From Dendronalium phyllosphericum CENA369 (GTDB lineage: Bacteria; Cyanobacteriota; Cyanobacteriia; Cyanobacteriales; Nostocaceae): a stretch of DNA of 45,416 bases. Made by a program: the position numbers and the translations under genes. The notes under the pieces are model-generated. The model had not been told where the DNA came from, did no database searches, and saw nothing but the letters and a program-made list of their open reading frames with translations. The DNA lies in contig NZ_JAECZA010000312.1 of NCBI RefSeq assembly GCF_016056275.1, forward strand, positions 1 through 45,416, given 5' to 3'. Shown here piece after piece: positions 8,973-15,696 of the stretch. Every line of letters starts with the position of its first letter. Within the stretch, counting starts at the first letter, position 1.

Positions 8973-9052
8973 TTAGTTAATAGTCAGTTGTCATTTGTCA
9001 TTTGTGAAGGTTAATGACAAATGACATGGACTATTGAAACATTGAGACAGCT
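8973..9052. repeat. STRR-type repeat and hairpin between tandem genes
   Basis: Tandem copies of GTCATTTGT near 8990-9005 are followed by the complement ACAAATGAC near 9017-9025, so the short spacer can fold into a hairpin. Confidence 0.55.
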
Positions 9053-9250
9053 ATGGAACCTATAGATTTTTCTCAAATACTGGCTAAAACCGATGCTGAA
9101 ATGGAGCGTTTAGGTTTGACAACAGAGTGGGGACGAGGATATTTAATTAAAGCTTACGGCAAGCGATCGCGTATTTTAATAACAGAAGAAGAATTGCTAG
9201 ATTTCTTAAAATATCTCGAATCTCAGCCAGACCCAGTAACAGAGTTTTGA
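9053..9250 (+). CDS. Small protein equal to the C-terminal domain of the upstream gene
   Basis: 65 residues that align end to end with the last 56-63 residues of the 7956 product: both contain ILAKTD, ERLG, YGK, EEELLDFL and YLESQPDPV. About 60% of positions match by eye, and the DNA for the last 60 bases is also nearly the same. It is best explained as a partial tandem duplication, or as a stand-alone form of the domain from which the longer gene was built. Function unknown; the strong conservation of the EEELLDFL motif suggests selection. Confidence 0.7.
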   Translation: MEPIDFSQILAKTDAEMERLGLTTEWGRGYLIKAYGKRSRILITEEELLDFLKYLESQPDPVTEF

Positions 9251-9313
9251 TAAATTAAAAGTCAGTAGTCAGCAGCAACTAACAACTGACAACTGACCAC
9301 TGACAACTATCTA

Positions 9314-9925
9314 TTAATTAACAACAGCAACCGCAGGACGGCTACCAGCAGAGTGACGGTCAATCACTTGGTCAATTAAGCCATAATCTCTAGCTTCCTC
9401 TGGCGACATGAAGAAGTCGCGTTCGGTATCTTCAGCAATGCGTTCAATTGGCTGACCAGTGTGATCTGCTAAATACTCATTTAACCGCCGCTTGTGGTAC
9501 AGAATTTCCCGCGCCTGAATTTCAATATCAGTAGCTTGTCCTTGCGCGCCACCAAGAGGTTGGTGAATCATAATTCGAGAATGAGGTAAACTCATCCGCT
9601 TACCCTTAGTGCCAGCGCTGAGTAGAAAAGCACCCATACTTGCCGCCAGCCCCGTACAAATTGTACAGACATCTGGACGAATGTGCTTCATTGTGTCAAA
9701 AATCCCCATACCAGCCGTCACCGAACCACCAGGAGAATTGATGTACATATAAATGTCTTTCTCCGAGTCTTCAGCATCCAAGAACAGTAGTTGGGCAACA
9801 ATTAAGTTAGCTAAGTTGCTATCAATCTGTTGACCTAAGAAGATAATGCGCTCGCGTAACAGTCGTGAGTAAATATCAAAAGCGCGTTCGCCTCGACCCG
9901 ATTGTTCAATAACGATAGGTATCAT
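9314..9925 (-). CDS. clpP: ATP-dependent Clp protease proteolytic subunit
   Basis: Serine protease subunit that forms the heptameric ring of the Clp protease and works with ClpC or ClpX. The 203-residue product has the full catalytic triad: Ser96 in GLAASMGAF, His121 in [10 protein letters not shown], and Asp170 in [12 protein letters not shown]. The YINSPGGSV oxyanion segment is present. It is therefore an active ClpP and not the inactive ClpR subunit. No clpX, clpR or second clpP is adjacent, so it is a stand-alone copy; cyanobacteria usually carry several. The ATG at 9923-9925 begins at the expected position ([21 protein letters not shown]). Confidence 0.96.
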   Translation of the reverse strand: MIPIVIEQSGRGERAFDIYSRLLRERIIFLGQQIDSNLANLIVAQLLFLDAEDSEKDIYMYINSPGGSVTAGMGIFDTMKHIRPDVCTICTGLAASMGAFLLSAGTKGKRMSLPHSRIMIHQPLGGAQGQATDIEIQAREILYHKRRLNEYLADHTGQPIERIAEDTERDFFMSPEEARDYGLIDQVIDRHSAGSRPAVAVVN

Positions 9926-10437
9926 GATAACAACGTAAACTCAACGTTTTTAGCTTTTATTTTAGTCTTGAGTACCACGAATGTACTAATTTATGATTTT
10001 TGTTAATCAAAAAAGTAAATTAGCAAGCTTTTTTGATAAGAACAAAAGTACTATCGCTATACTAAAGTCTGACCATACCATCTTTACACCAAAATTCCTA
10101 GCAGTAGTACTCCAATAATTACTCCAAGTAAATTTCGGTTCTTACCATACCAGCATTCTAACTATTCTCTCTGGCTAGCATCTGCGATCGCCATTTTATC
10201 TGTACTGAGCGTGAGGTGGATGTTGTCTATAATTGGTAATGGTTTTTCATAAAACTTGACGATATCCTAAGTGCGAAAATTACTTTGTTAGCTTAGTTTC
10301 AGGCTATCGCTTCAAGTATCTGTTATCATGGCCTGGGAATGCTTAAATCTAACGTAACTTGCCGTCAGATACTGCAATTCCTTAAATTCACTTAGTTTGA
10401 ATGCTTAATGGGTACTCAAATTTGTGAATAAATAGCT
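9926..10437. other. Intergenic region: clpP promoter side and tRNA upstream region
   Basis: The first part should contain the clpP promoter and the last part that of the tRNA. A HIP1-like site lies near 10186. I see no gene; a short hydrophobic frame near 10090-10150 (minus) lacks a start codon. Confidence 0.5.
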
Positions 10438-10524
10438 GGAGAGGTGGCAGAGTGGTTGAATGCGACGCACTCGAAATGCGTTAACTCGGCAACGAGTTCG
10501 TGGGTTCAAATCCCACCCTCTCCG
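10438..10524 (+). tRNA. trnS: tRNA-Ser (anticodon CGA), complete
   Basis: 87 bases. Acceptor arms GGAGAGG (10438-10444) and CCTCTCC (10517-10523) pair perfectly, with G as discriminator base. The anticodon stem CGCA/TGCG encloses the loop CTCGAAA, giving anticodon CGA, which reads UCG serine codons. The long variable arm AACTCG-GCAA-CGAGTT is the class II feature expected of tRNA-Ser. The T-arm is GTGGG-TTCAAAT-CCCAC. CCA is not encoded. Its 3' half serves as the left attachment site of the element that follows, so part of this gene may have been supplied by the element. Confidence 0.96.
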
Positions 10525-10534
10525 TTTTACAAGG
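10464..10534 (+). other. Left attachment site (attL)
   Basis: Begins with GACGCACTCGAAATGCGTT (10464-10482), which is identical to 15697-15715, and ends with CCCTCTCCGTTTTACAAGG (10516-10534), identical to 15747-15765. The middle, the variable arm and T-stem, differs. Weaker similarity continues to about 10575. The crossover most likely lies in the anticodon arm block, as is usual for tRNA-targeting integrases. Confidence 0.75.
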
Positions 10535-10560
10535 GTTTTAGCTAATTACAGTCTAGTTCC

Positions 10561-10600
10561 ATTGGTTGAATTGGTTGAACAATTGGTTGAATTGGTTGAA
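10561..10600 (+). repeat. Four ATTGGTTGA repeats beside attL
   Basis: ATTGGTTGA starts at 10561, 10570, 10582 and 10591, so the pattern is two near-identical 20-base units one base apart. Related copies in the same orientation occur next to the integrase start (15577-15629) and beyond attR (about 15790-15830). Their placement near the attachment sites suggests integrase or accessory-factor arm sites. Confidence 0.6.
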
Positions 10601-10656
10601 CTAATAAATTCCTACCGTTTAAATAATATTTACTTATAGCTAAATACAAATCTTTT

Positions 10657-10830
10657 CATCTCTTAGTGTCATCTCTAGTTATTGAATATCTTATTGGATA
10701 ACTAATCTAATAACTTAGCAGCATAGACAAATAACAAGACTATATCCTTTCATCTCTTAGTGTTCTCAAATTTAGTCCAACTAATAGTCCAACTATTAGT
10801 CCAACTAAATTACAACATAGACAGATAAAG
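10657..10830 (+). repeat. Left pair of triplet 12-bp repeat arrays (units A and B)
   Basis: Two tandem units of about 90 bases. Each opens with CATCTCTTAGTGT (10657-10669 and 10751-10763). Unit A then has TTATTGAATATC, TTATTGGATAAC and TAATCTAATAAC at 10679-10714, followed by TTAGCAGCATAGACAAATAA. Unit B has AGTCCAACTAAT, AGTCCAACTATT and AGTCCAACTAAA at 10774-10809, followed by TTACAACATAGACAGATAAA. The flanks are shared but the 12-mers differ between units, and each 12-mer holds a small interrupted palindrome such as TAGT-CCA-ACTA. Confidence 0.8.
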
Positions 10831-10860
10831 GGAATAAAAAAAGCTGGAATTGAGGTAGAA

Positions 10861-11184
10861 GTGTTTCAGCTACCAGATGGGGAATACGTGATGAGTCAAG
10901 CCCAGTGTGGCAAAGCAATCAATGTACATAAGTTTTTGATGTCACGTTTTTTGAAAGAGAAGTGGTTAGAAGGTAGTCTGTACAAGGATTATACGAGTCA
11001 CAAAATTGAGGGTTTAAATAGCTCAAACTCTTGTCAGGAACAAGTTATAGGAGTCACAAAAATAGAGAGAGAAAAAACCTTTTCTGGTAGGGGAGGTGGA
11101 AACGAGATTAAAATCATCCCTATCAGTCTCGCCTCTGAATTCTGGCTAGACCAAGCTATTAAGGGTAATGTCAAGAAAAAATAA
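10861..11184 (+). CDS. Hypothetical element protein, possibly 5'-truncated (107 aa)
   Basis: The sequence starts FQLPDGEYVMSQAQ..., followed by a basic helical segment (HKFLMSRFLKEKWLEG). It resembles small cyanobacterial mobile-element proteins with a putative DNA-binding N-terminus, but I cannot name it. The only usable start is GTG at 10861, with GAGG five bases upstream. The frame stays open back to 10735 without ATG, GTG or TTG and reads through repeat unit B as SPTNSPTISPT. Either GTG is the true start, or the original N-terminus was lost when the repeat unit arrived. The C-terminus ends in KKK. Confidence 0.5.
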   Translation: MFQLPDGEYVMSQAQCGKAINVHKFLMSRFLKEKWLEGSLYKDYTSHKIEGLNSSNSCQEQVIGVTKIEREKTFSGRGGGNEIKIIPISLASEFWLDQAIKGNVKKK

Positions 11185-11283
11185 ACATAAATATGATTTG
11201 CAGAGATATTTATTTTAGTATCATTATTAATTACATCAAGATTAATCACTTCTAATTAATTGATAATTTTAATAATAAATAAA

Positions 11284-11309
11284 AACCCTATCTAATAAAA
11301 ATAGGGTTA
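11284..11309 (-). terminator. Intrinsic terminator of the KfrA-like operon
   Basis: AACCCTAT and ATAGGGTT arms around an AT loop; on the minus strand the stem is followed by TTTATTTATT. It lies just after the 47-aa gene and fits the end of the minus-strand operon. Confidence 0.7.
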
Positions 11310-11331
11310 CGAATCAATATTTACACTCGGA

Positions 11332-11475
11332 CTATTTGTAGTATAAGTTATTGCTCTCCACCATACTTTCTAATGTTGCAATTCTTTGCTCACCGCTTTG
11401 TTCTAATTCAACTAATCGTTGCTTAATTTTTCTCAATTCTTTAACTTGTTCAGGTGTTAACGTTTGAGTTTTCAT
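11332..11475 (-). CDS. 47-aa predicted coiled-coil protein
   Basis: Too short for standard ORF cut-offs. The ATG at 11473-11475 opens a frame reading MKTQTLTPEQVKELRKIKQR, then LVELEQSGEQRIATLESMVE, ending NNLYYK. Heptad-like leucines, isoleucines and many charged residues predict one helix or coiled coil. It lies 26 bases after the KfrA-like gene on the same strand and is followed by a terminator, so it is probably the second gene of a two-gene operon. It may be a partner of the KfrA-like protein. The role is inference only. Confidence 0.5.
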   Translation of the reverse strand: MKTQTLTPEQVKELRKIKQRLVELEQSGEQRIATLESMVESNNLYYK

Positions 11476-11501
11476 TTACTATTCCTAACTGAATTATGAG
11501 A

Positions 11502-11990
11502 TTAAGGTGAAATTAAACTATCAATATGATTTTTCAAATGTTGTATTTCCACAGCATCCTCTCTTTGTTGCCGTACTAGTTTTTCATACCGTTCATTCTC
11601 CTCTTTTCTAATTTTTTCTAATTGTTCTAAACGGATAGAATCTTGTCTTGCTATCTCTAGCTTTTCTCGAAGTGTTTCATTTTCTTGTTCTAATTCAGCA
11701 ATTTTTTCATCATCAGTTATCAATTCATATTTGCTACAAAAAGTATTCCAGTGTGCTTCATTCATCTCCTCATACATTTTTTTTATCTTGTCCGGCATGG
11801 GATAGGATTTTACTGGAATATCATCATCTTCTTGCGCTTTCCATTCCCTAATATATTTGCCAATAGTGGAATGCGAACCGCCCCCTATCTCCTTTCTAAT
11901 CTTTTCTTGAGTAACCAGTATTCCTTTAGCAAATAATTCATCAGCAGCAGCAAATACTTTTTCTCTTGTAGCTATTCCTTTACTTGACAT
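11502..11990 (-). CDS. KfrA-like DNA-binding coiled-coil protein
   Basis: 162 residues. The N-terminus (about 1-60: TREKVFAAADELFAKG, VTQEKIRKEIGGGS, STIGKYIREWK) matches the helix-turn-helix domain of KfrA, a plasmid protein that binds repeated sites in its own promoter. The C-terminal half (about 95-155) is a long charged coiled coil (ELEQENETLREKLEIARQ...), as in KfrA, but shorter. KfrA proteins act in plasmid maintenance and self-regulation. The upstream region 12013-12145 contains repeated TGTATT/AATACA sites that fit autoregulation. An AGGA ribosome site precedes the ATG. Its presence suggests a plasmid origin for this element. Confidence 0.8.
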   Translation of the reverse strand: MSSKGIATREKVFAAADELFAKGILVTQEKIRKEIGGGSHSTIGKYIREWKAQEDDDIPVKSYPMPDKIKKMYEEMNEAHWNTFCSKYELITDDEKIAELEQENETLREKLEIARQDSIRLEQLEKIRKEENERYEKLVRQQREDAVEIQHLKNHIDSLISP

Positions 11991-12012
11991 TTGACGTTTT
12001 CCTAATTCCCTA

Positions 12013-12145
12013 AGTGTATTGTACCGTATTACACACAGTTAATACACTTGCAGAAGCAATGTAACTGTATTGTACAGTAATACGTATTAATACACTTCAG
12101 GTACAGCGCTACTGTATAATACAGTAATATGTATAATACACATTA
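12013..12145. promoter_or_regulatory. Repeated operator-like sites upstream of the KfrA-like gene
   Basis: Two direct repeats of about 30 bases, beginning CTGTATTGTACAGTAATAC at 12065 and CTGTATAATACAGTAATAT at 12112, plus further AGTGTATT (12013-12020) and AATACACT (12041-12048, repeated near 12090) elements. Many half-sites form GTATT...AATAC palindromes. The position between divergent genes and next to a KfrA-type regulator suggests autoregulatory operators. Confidence 0.65.
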
Positions 12146-12286
12146 GCTAATATTCAATTATTTGTTTTAAAAGCTTTACTATTCTTATGGCTTTATGCTT
12201 GCGGAAACCGTATGGTTTTTACTAAGTTTCTTTCGCCAGAAGGGTTAAACCTTTCGGATATTTTTTAGTCAGTATTAAAAAAATTA

Positions 12287-12312
12287 TTTCTACAACCTTA
12301 AGGTGTTAGAAA
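12287..12312. promoter_or_regulatory. Imperfect palindrome upstream of the DUF4393 gene
   Basis: TTTCTACAACCTT and AAGGTGTTAGAAA form a 26-base palindrome with two mismatched positions, 118 bases before the DUF4393 start. It may be an operator or part of the leader. Confidence 0.35.
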
Positions 12313-12430
12313 AAACTTTTCTACTAGAGACATATTTTGTGCATTTGCAAACCCTGTATTAGCAGTCTTTGTCGTAAATAGGGTAAGATTTTTATGGAAA
12401 TCATCTATAAGTCAAAAATAAAATAGAAAT

Positions 12431-13084
12431 ATGGATATAACACCAATAATTACTGAAATTTTAGGTAATGCTGATAAAGCAGGAATAGGAATTTTAATCA
12501 AAGCACTTTTTGAAAAAGAAATAATCCAGATTTCCAATTTAACAAGAAAGAAAGCTGCTCATTTAGTTGAAACGTTAAAAATAATTCTTAATAAACCAAA
12601 TATTAAAGATATAAAACCTGAAAAATTAATAGAAAAAATAGAAGATATTGAAGATGAAACCTTGCAGCCAATATTAGAGAATATACTTATAGGAAATAAA
12701 AATGAAGTAATTAGACAACAATGGATTAATTTATTAGAGTCAGCAATATTAGGATATTCAATTCACCCTATATATATAGAGACACTAAGGCTTTTAGATG
12801 GTATAGACGCTAACGTTTTGAAATTTATATCTGATTTTCGCAAAGAAGGAAATCGATTGAGGAATTCTGAAATTGAAGTAGCGTTACAACAAAGGAAAAT
12901 AGAGAATCCTACAGAAGAAATGGTAAGAGATAGTTTATCTAATTTAGTAGAAAGAGGATTATGTGATGTAAATAACCTACAAGGAAAACCAAGATACTCG
13001 GACATGAATAGCGAAAACATATACATTAGCCAATTCGGGAAAAAGTTTTTATTTATGGTTGGTGAAAAAAGTCCTGAGTCGTAG
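12431..13084 (+). CDS. Abi-alpha (DUF4393) family protein, possible defence cargo
   Basis: 217 residues. The central region (about 75-120: DETLQPILENILIG, then VIRQQWINLLESAILG and HPIYIETLRLLDGIDANVLKF) matches the Abi-alpha/DUF4393 family, in which a helical block with 'W.NLL..A' and 'HP.fie.L..L...da..L' is typical. The C-terminal part (about 150-215) looks like a winged helix (RDSLSNLVERGLCDV). Members were named for resemblance to abortive-infection proteins and often sit in mobile islands, but the mechanism is not established to my knowledge. The gene is very AT-rich, isolated, and divergent from the KfrA-like gene. Confidence 0.7.
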   Translation: MDITPIITEILGNADKAGIGILIKALFEKEIIQISNLTRKKAAHLVETLKIILNKPNIKDIKPEKLIEKIEDIEDETLQPILENILIGNKNEVIRQQWINLLESAILGYSIHPIYIETLRLLDGIDANVLKFISDFRKEGNRLRNSEIEVALQQRKIENPTEEMVRDSLSNLVERGLCDVNNLQGKPRYSDMNSENIYISQFGKKFLFMVGEKSPES

Positions 13085-13200
13085 GTTTAAAAAGAGAATT
13101 TGCTGTTTTGAATAGATTTTGTATCTTAGCTTATGACTCCATTCAGGCTACGTTATTGAAAACAGAATATTAAGCGCAGGCTTTAAGGGTCGAGTCATTG

Positions 13201-13398
13201 TTACCCATCATCCGACTGGTTAAGCTTGTCTAGCTTCTCTTGGATGGCTTCTCTGCAAAATTCAGGAGGGTCATCTTGCGCTTTGACCGCTTCCTTCATG
13301 GCTTTGGTCATGCGTATATTCATTCTCTCTGTTAGCGGTTCTTCACCTTTTCTTTTTCCCGGTTCTAAATTTTCAGGCGTTCCTCTTGGATTCGGCAT
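13201..13398 (-). CDS. Small plasmid-type protein, probably ribbon-helix-helix (65 aa)
   Basis: 65 residues starting MPNPRGTPENLEPGKRKGEE. The segment PLTERMNIRMTKAMKEAVKA fits the strand and first helix of a ribbon-helix-helix or MobC-like DNA-binding protein, followed by a short second helix (PPEFCREAIQEKLDKL). Small proteins with this MPNPRGTPE start are familiar in cyanobacterial plasmids and islands. No clear ribosome site precedes the ATG at 13396-13398. It is divergent from the SAP-like gene, with a 9-bp inverted repeat between them that could be its operator. Confidence 0.65.
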   Translation of the reverse strand: MPNPRGTPENLEPGKRKGEEPLTERMNIRMTKAMKEAVKAQDDPPEFCREAIQEKLDKLNQSDDG

Positions 13399-13456
13399 TT
13401 ATGTAGAAAGGTAAATATAGATTGAATCGATGGGAACCAATCGAATAGAGTGATGA

Positions 13457-13497
13457 ATCGGTAGGCAATCTGTCTGAGAAACTTGTTACCTACCGAT
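13457..13497. promoter_or_regulatory. Inverted repeat between divergent small genes
   Basis: ATCGGTAGG (13457-13465) and CCTACCGAT (13489-13497) are perfect reverse complements 23 bases apart, located 25 bases before the SAP-like gene's ATG. Candidate operator or leader hairpin. Confidence 0.5.
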
Positions 13498-13521
13498 ACC
13501 ACTTTTAAAAAGGGCAATTCT

Positions 13522-13899
13522 ATGTTTACACGTTCGGAACTGGAAATCAAAACAATTCCAGAGTTACGTGATTTGTGTCGTAGGTATGGACTTAGACCGA
13601 CTGGGAACGCTGGTTATAAGGTTAGTTGGATTACATCTCTAATGGCTTTCCCTGCGATCGCGCTTAACCAGTTACAAGAAGGTAGGGGGTTAAAACGCTT
13701 GCCTTTTGAGGACTTTCAGAATATTGGCGCTGCATTAGACCGTATGGGTACGCCTACTGACGAACAGTCAGCGCTGATAAAAATCTCGTTAGAAGGTAGG
13801 AGAATGAAATCACCTGAGAGGTGGGAGCAGGAGAGCTTACTGAACCTGTACAAGGCTAAATTGCTGCTAGAGCAGGTCATGGACTTACTAGGAGAGTAG
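13522..13899 (+). CDS. SAP-like DNA-binding element protein (125 aa)
   Basis: From the ATG at 13522, with AAAGGG upstream, the product has 125 residues. The N-terminus (about 3-40: ELEIKTIPELRDLCRRYGLR, then TGNAGYKVSWITSLM) matches the SAP motif, a helix-extension-helix DNA-binding module ('L..LC..yGL...G.K..li..L'). The rest is helical with an acidic-basic mix. The longer frame from 13483 adds only 13 residues of leader. A strong terminator follows. It may bind repeated DNA in the element, such as the nearby 12-bp arrays; that link is inference. Confidence 0.6.
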   Translation: MFTRSELEIKTIPELRDLCRRYGLRPTGNAGYKVSWITSLMAFPAIALNQLQEGRGLKRLPFEDFQNIGAALDRMGTPTDEQSALIKISLEGRRMKSPERWEQESLLNLYKAKLLLEQVMDLLGE

Positions 13900-13925
13900 T
13901 TTAATCACCATTTTGTTTACGGCAT

Positions 13926-13946
13926 CCTTTAGGGGATGCTTTTTTA
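13926..13946 (+). terminator. Intrinsic terminator after the SAP-like gene
   Basis: GCATCC and GGATGC arms around a short loop are followed by TTTTTT, 27-47 bases after the stop codon. Confidence 0.8.
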
Positions 13947-13957
13947 TTGCCTGTATT

Positions 13958-14228
13958 CCTTTATTTGTCTATGTTGCTAAGTTGTTAGATAACTTGTTGG
14001 ACAACTTGTTAGACAAATTTTGAGAACACTAAGAGATGCTTTTTATGTGCTGTGAAAAACTGTCAGTATTACTGTCAGTTTTACTGTCAGTTTTTAGATG
14101 ACAGCATAAGATAGCAATGTTCTAATTGAGTTTAAGTATTACTTAAACTAAGTTTTGAGATAGACAAGTAAAGAGTCTGTTTGTATTGCTGAGTTATTGA
14201 ATGAATCATCCAATGACTTATCTAATAA
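13958..14228 (-). repeat. Right set of triplet 12-bp repeat arrays (units C, E and D, minus orientation)
   Basis: Read on the minus strand. Unit C (14038-13958) opens with CATCTCTTAGTGT, shares CATCTCTTAGTGTTCTCAAA with unit B, then has TTGTCTAACAAG, TTGTCCAACAAG and TTATCTAACAAC at 14016-13981, followed by TTAGCAACATAGACAAATAA as in unit A. Unit E has three copies of AA(A/T)ACTGACAGT at 14094-14059. Unit D has TTATTAGATAAG, TCATTGGATGAT and TCATTCAATAAC at 14228-14193, followed by a diverged TCAGCAATACAAACA. All triplets have an exact 12-base period. Confidence 0.8.
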
Positions 14229-14232
14229 ATAA

Positions 14233-14268
14233 AAATACCTCTAGATATAAGTTCTAGAGGTATTTCTG
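14233..14268 (-). terminator. Strong hairpin terminator of the integrase gene
   Basis: AAATACCTCTAGA and TCTAGAGGTATTT are perfect 13-base arms around a 7-base loop. On the minus strand a TTTTATTTATT stretch follows, so it fits termination of the integrase transcript 70 bases past its stop. Confidence 0.75.
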
Positions 14269-14339
14269 TTAGTGCCGAGTATTAATTATTTACTTGTCTA
14301 TTTATTACAATAGCTTATTAATTGATTATTGCTATTATT

Positions 14340-15563
14340 TCAGTAATTTTTAATTACATCTGGTAAACTTATTCTTTCAATATCTAACCTTAAATAATGT
14401 TCTTTAATAATTTGTTCACTATTCCCAACCAATTCAGCTAATTTATGAATTGGATAATCATTGTTTGCATGATAACTAATCATTGTATGTCTTAACTGAT
14501 AGGGAACACGATATTTAATTCCCATTACGTCTAACAAGTTTTTCCACACACCATAAAACACATTATGGTTAATTGGGTTGCCTTGGATATTTCTGAATAC
14601 ATATCCTTTTTTGTGTGGGATGGTTGTTAATAATTCCATTAACTCAGGATTAATCGGGAAATAACGGTGAGATACTGTTTTAGTACCTTGCTTCTTAATT
14701 ATCAATCCTCCTCTATTCATTTCTGCTTCACAAAATTTTATCCGTTTTTTAGCTAAGTCAACATTCTCCCATTTCAAAGCTATTGCTTCAGATGGACGGC
14801 AACCAGTTAACCAACAGAAATAAACATACTTATAATACTGATAATGTCTTCCTTCAAATCGAGAATGTGTCTCTTTTTTTAACGCTTCTATAATTTGATA
14901 GACTTCCTTAAGCGAGAAAATGTCAATATCATTTTCTTCATTGATTAAACTGCTTTTTTTTTCAGTTTTGAAACTAATACTTTCAAGTGCATCACGATAC
15001 TCTATTCCCCATTTTCTAGGAATATTACCTTGTTTGCTATTCCAGTCAATAGCCGCTACTATCAACATTAATCGAGATTTACTAGTTTTTTTTGTTCTAT
15101 TAGTGTCATTAAATAACCATTCTATCAAGCTTTGTTTGTCTTCTAATTTGTGATAAGGGCAAGAGTCTAATAATCGACGTATTAAAGCAATATGACTAGT
15201 AATATATGTTTCAGTCCATACACCCAATGCTGTGTGAAATTTGACGTAGTTATCCCACAAAACAATCAAATCATTTTTTTCTACTAATCTGATACCACCC
15301 GTTTTTTTAGCCTTAAGTTTTTCTTGTTCACTCCTTACCATTTCTTTAAGTGAATCTAGTTCTATTGGTTCTCCTAACGCGATTAGCCGTGTTATTTCAT
15401 CATCTACCAACAAAGCAAGATTCAGTGCTTGTATTCTGTCACCACCCAACCCAATAGTTTTTCTACCTAATGCACTGCTTAAGCGTAGCTGATACATATC
15501 ACCATACTTTGTTTTCATGGTCATAACGCTTAAATGCTTAAAATCGCTCTTTGACACTACCAT
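14340..15563 (-). CDS. Tyrosine recombinase (phage-type integrase)
   Basis: 407 residues. Site-specific recombinase that should integrate and excise the element at tRNA-Ser. The catalytic domain (about 215-400) shows Arg256 in TGCRPSEAIALKW, a lysine near 291-295 in the beta-hairpin (IIKKQGTK), Arg358 in YQLRHT followed by His359, and the nucleophile Tyr390 in IIKEHYLRL. Two usual histidines are replaced: the first box reads Y-x-x-R (355-358) and LVGN has Asn381 where GH is typical; such changes occur in functional integrases. Residues about 95-200 look like a SAM-like core-binding domain and 1-60 an arm-binding domain. The gene starts 134 bases from attR and reads into the element. Confidence 0.92.
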   Translation of the reverse strand: MVVSKSDFKHLSVMTMKTKYGDMYQLRLSSALGRKTIGLGGDRIQALNLALLVDDEITRLIALGEPIELDSLKEMVRSEQEKLKAKKTGGIRLVEKNDLIVLWDNYVKFHTALGVWTETYITSHIALIRRLLDSCPYHKLEDKQSLIEWLFNDTNRTKKTSKSRLMLIVAAIDWNSKQGNIPRKWGIEYRDALESISFKTEKKSSLINEENDIDIFSLKEVYQIIEALKKETHSRFEGRHYQYYKYVYFCWLTGCRPSEAIALKWENVDLAKKRIKFCEAEMNRGGLIIKKQGTKTVSHRYFPINPELMELLTTIPHKKGYVFRNIQGNPINHNVFYGVWKNLLDVMGIKYRVPYQLRHTMISYHANNDYPIHKLAELVGNSEQIIKEHYLRLDIERISLPDVIKNY

Positions 15564-15576
15564 ATAACCTCTTTTG

Positions 15577-15629
15577 AGATGGTTGAACTAGTAGCATTGT
15601 ATACTAATTGGTTGAATAATTGGTTGAAG
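15577..15629 (+). repeat. TGGTTGAA repeats upstream of the integrase gene
   Basis: GATGGTTGAAC lies at 15577-15587, and two 12-base copies, AATTGGTTGAAT (15606-15617) and AATTGGTTGAAG (15618-15629), follow. They match the ATTGGTTGA repeats beside attL and sit between the integrase start and attR, as expected for integrase arm sites that could also control int expression. Confidence 0.6.
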
Positions 15630-15696
15630 TTAACGCAAATATTATTTTGCTAAACTCTAAAATTTATATAAGACAAGGTTTTCAGCTTATTAAGTG

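Noticed and set aside
10085-10160. Small hydrophobic minus-strand peptide (NLLGVIIGVLLLGILV)
   Set aside because: The frame looks protein-like but has no start codon after the preceding stop; at most a remnant.
13365-13550. 61-residue minus-strand frame overlapping the start of the RHH-like gene
   Set aside because: It overlaps the divergent promoter, the inverted repeat and the SAP-like start, and has no protein-like features.
10657-14228. CRISPR array
   Set aside because: The repeats are 12 bases with no spacers between them, only three per unit, and no cas genes are present.
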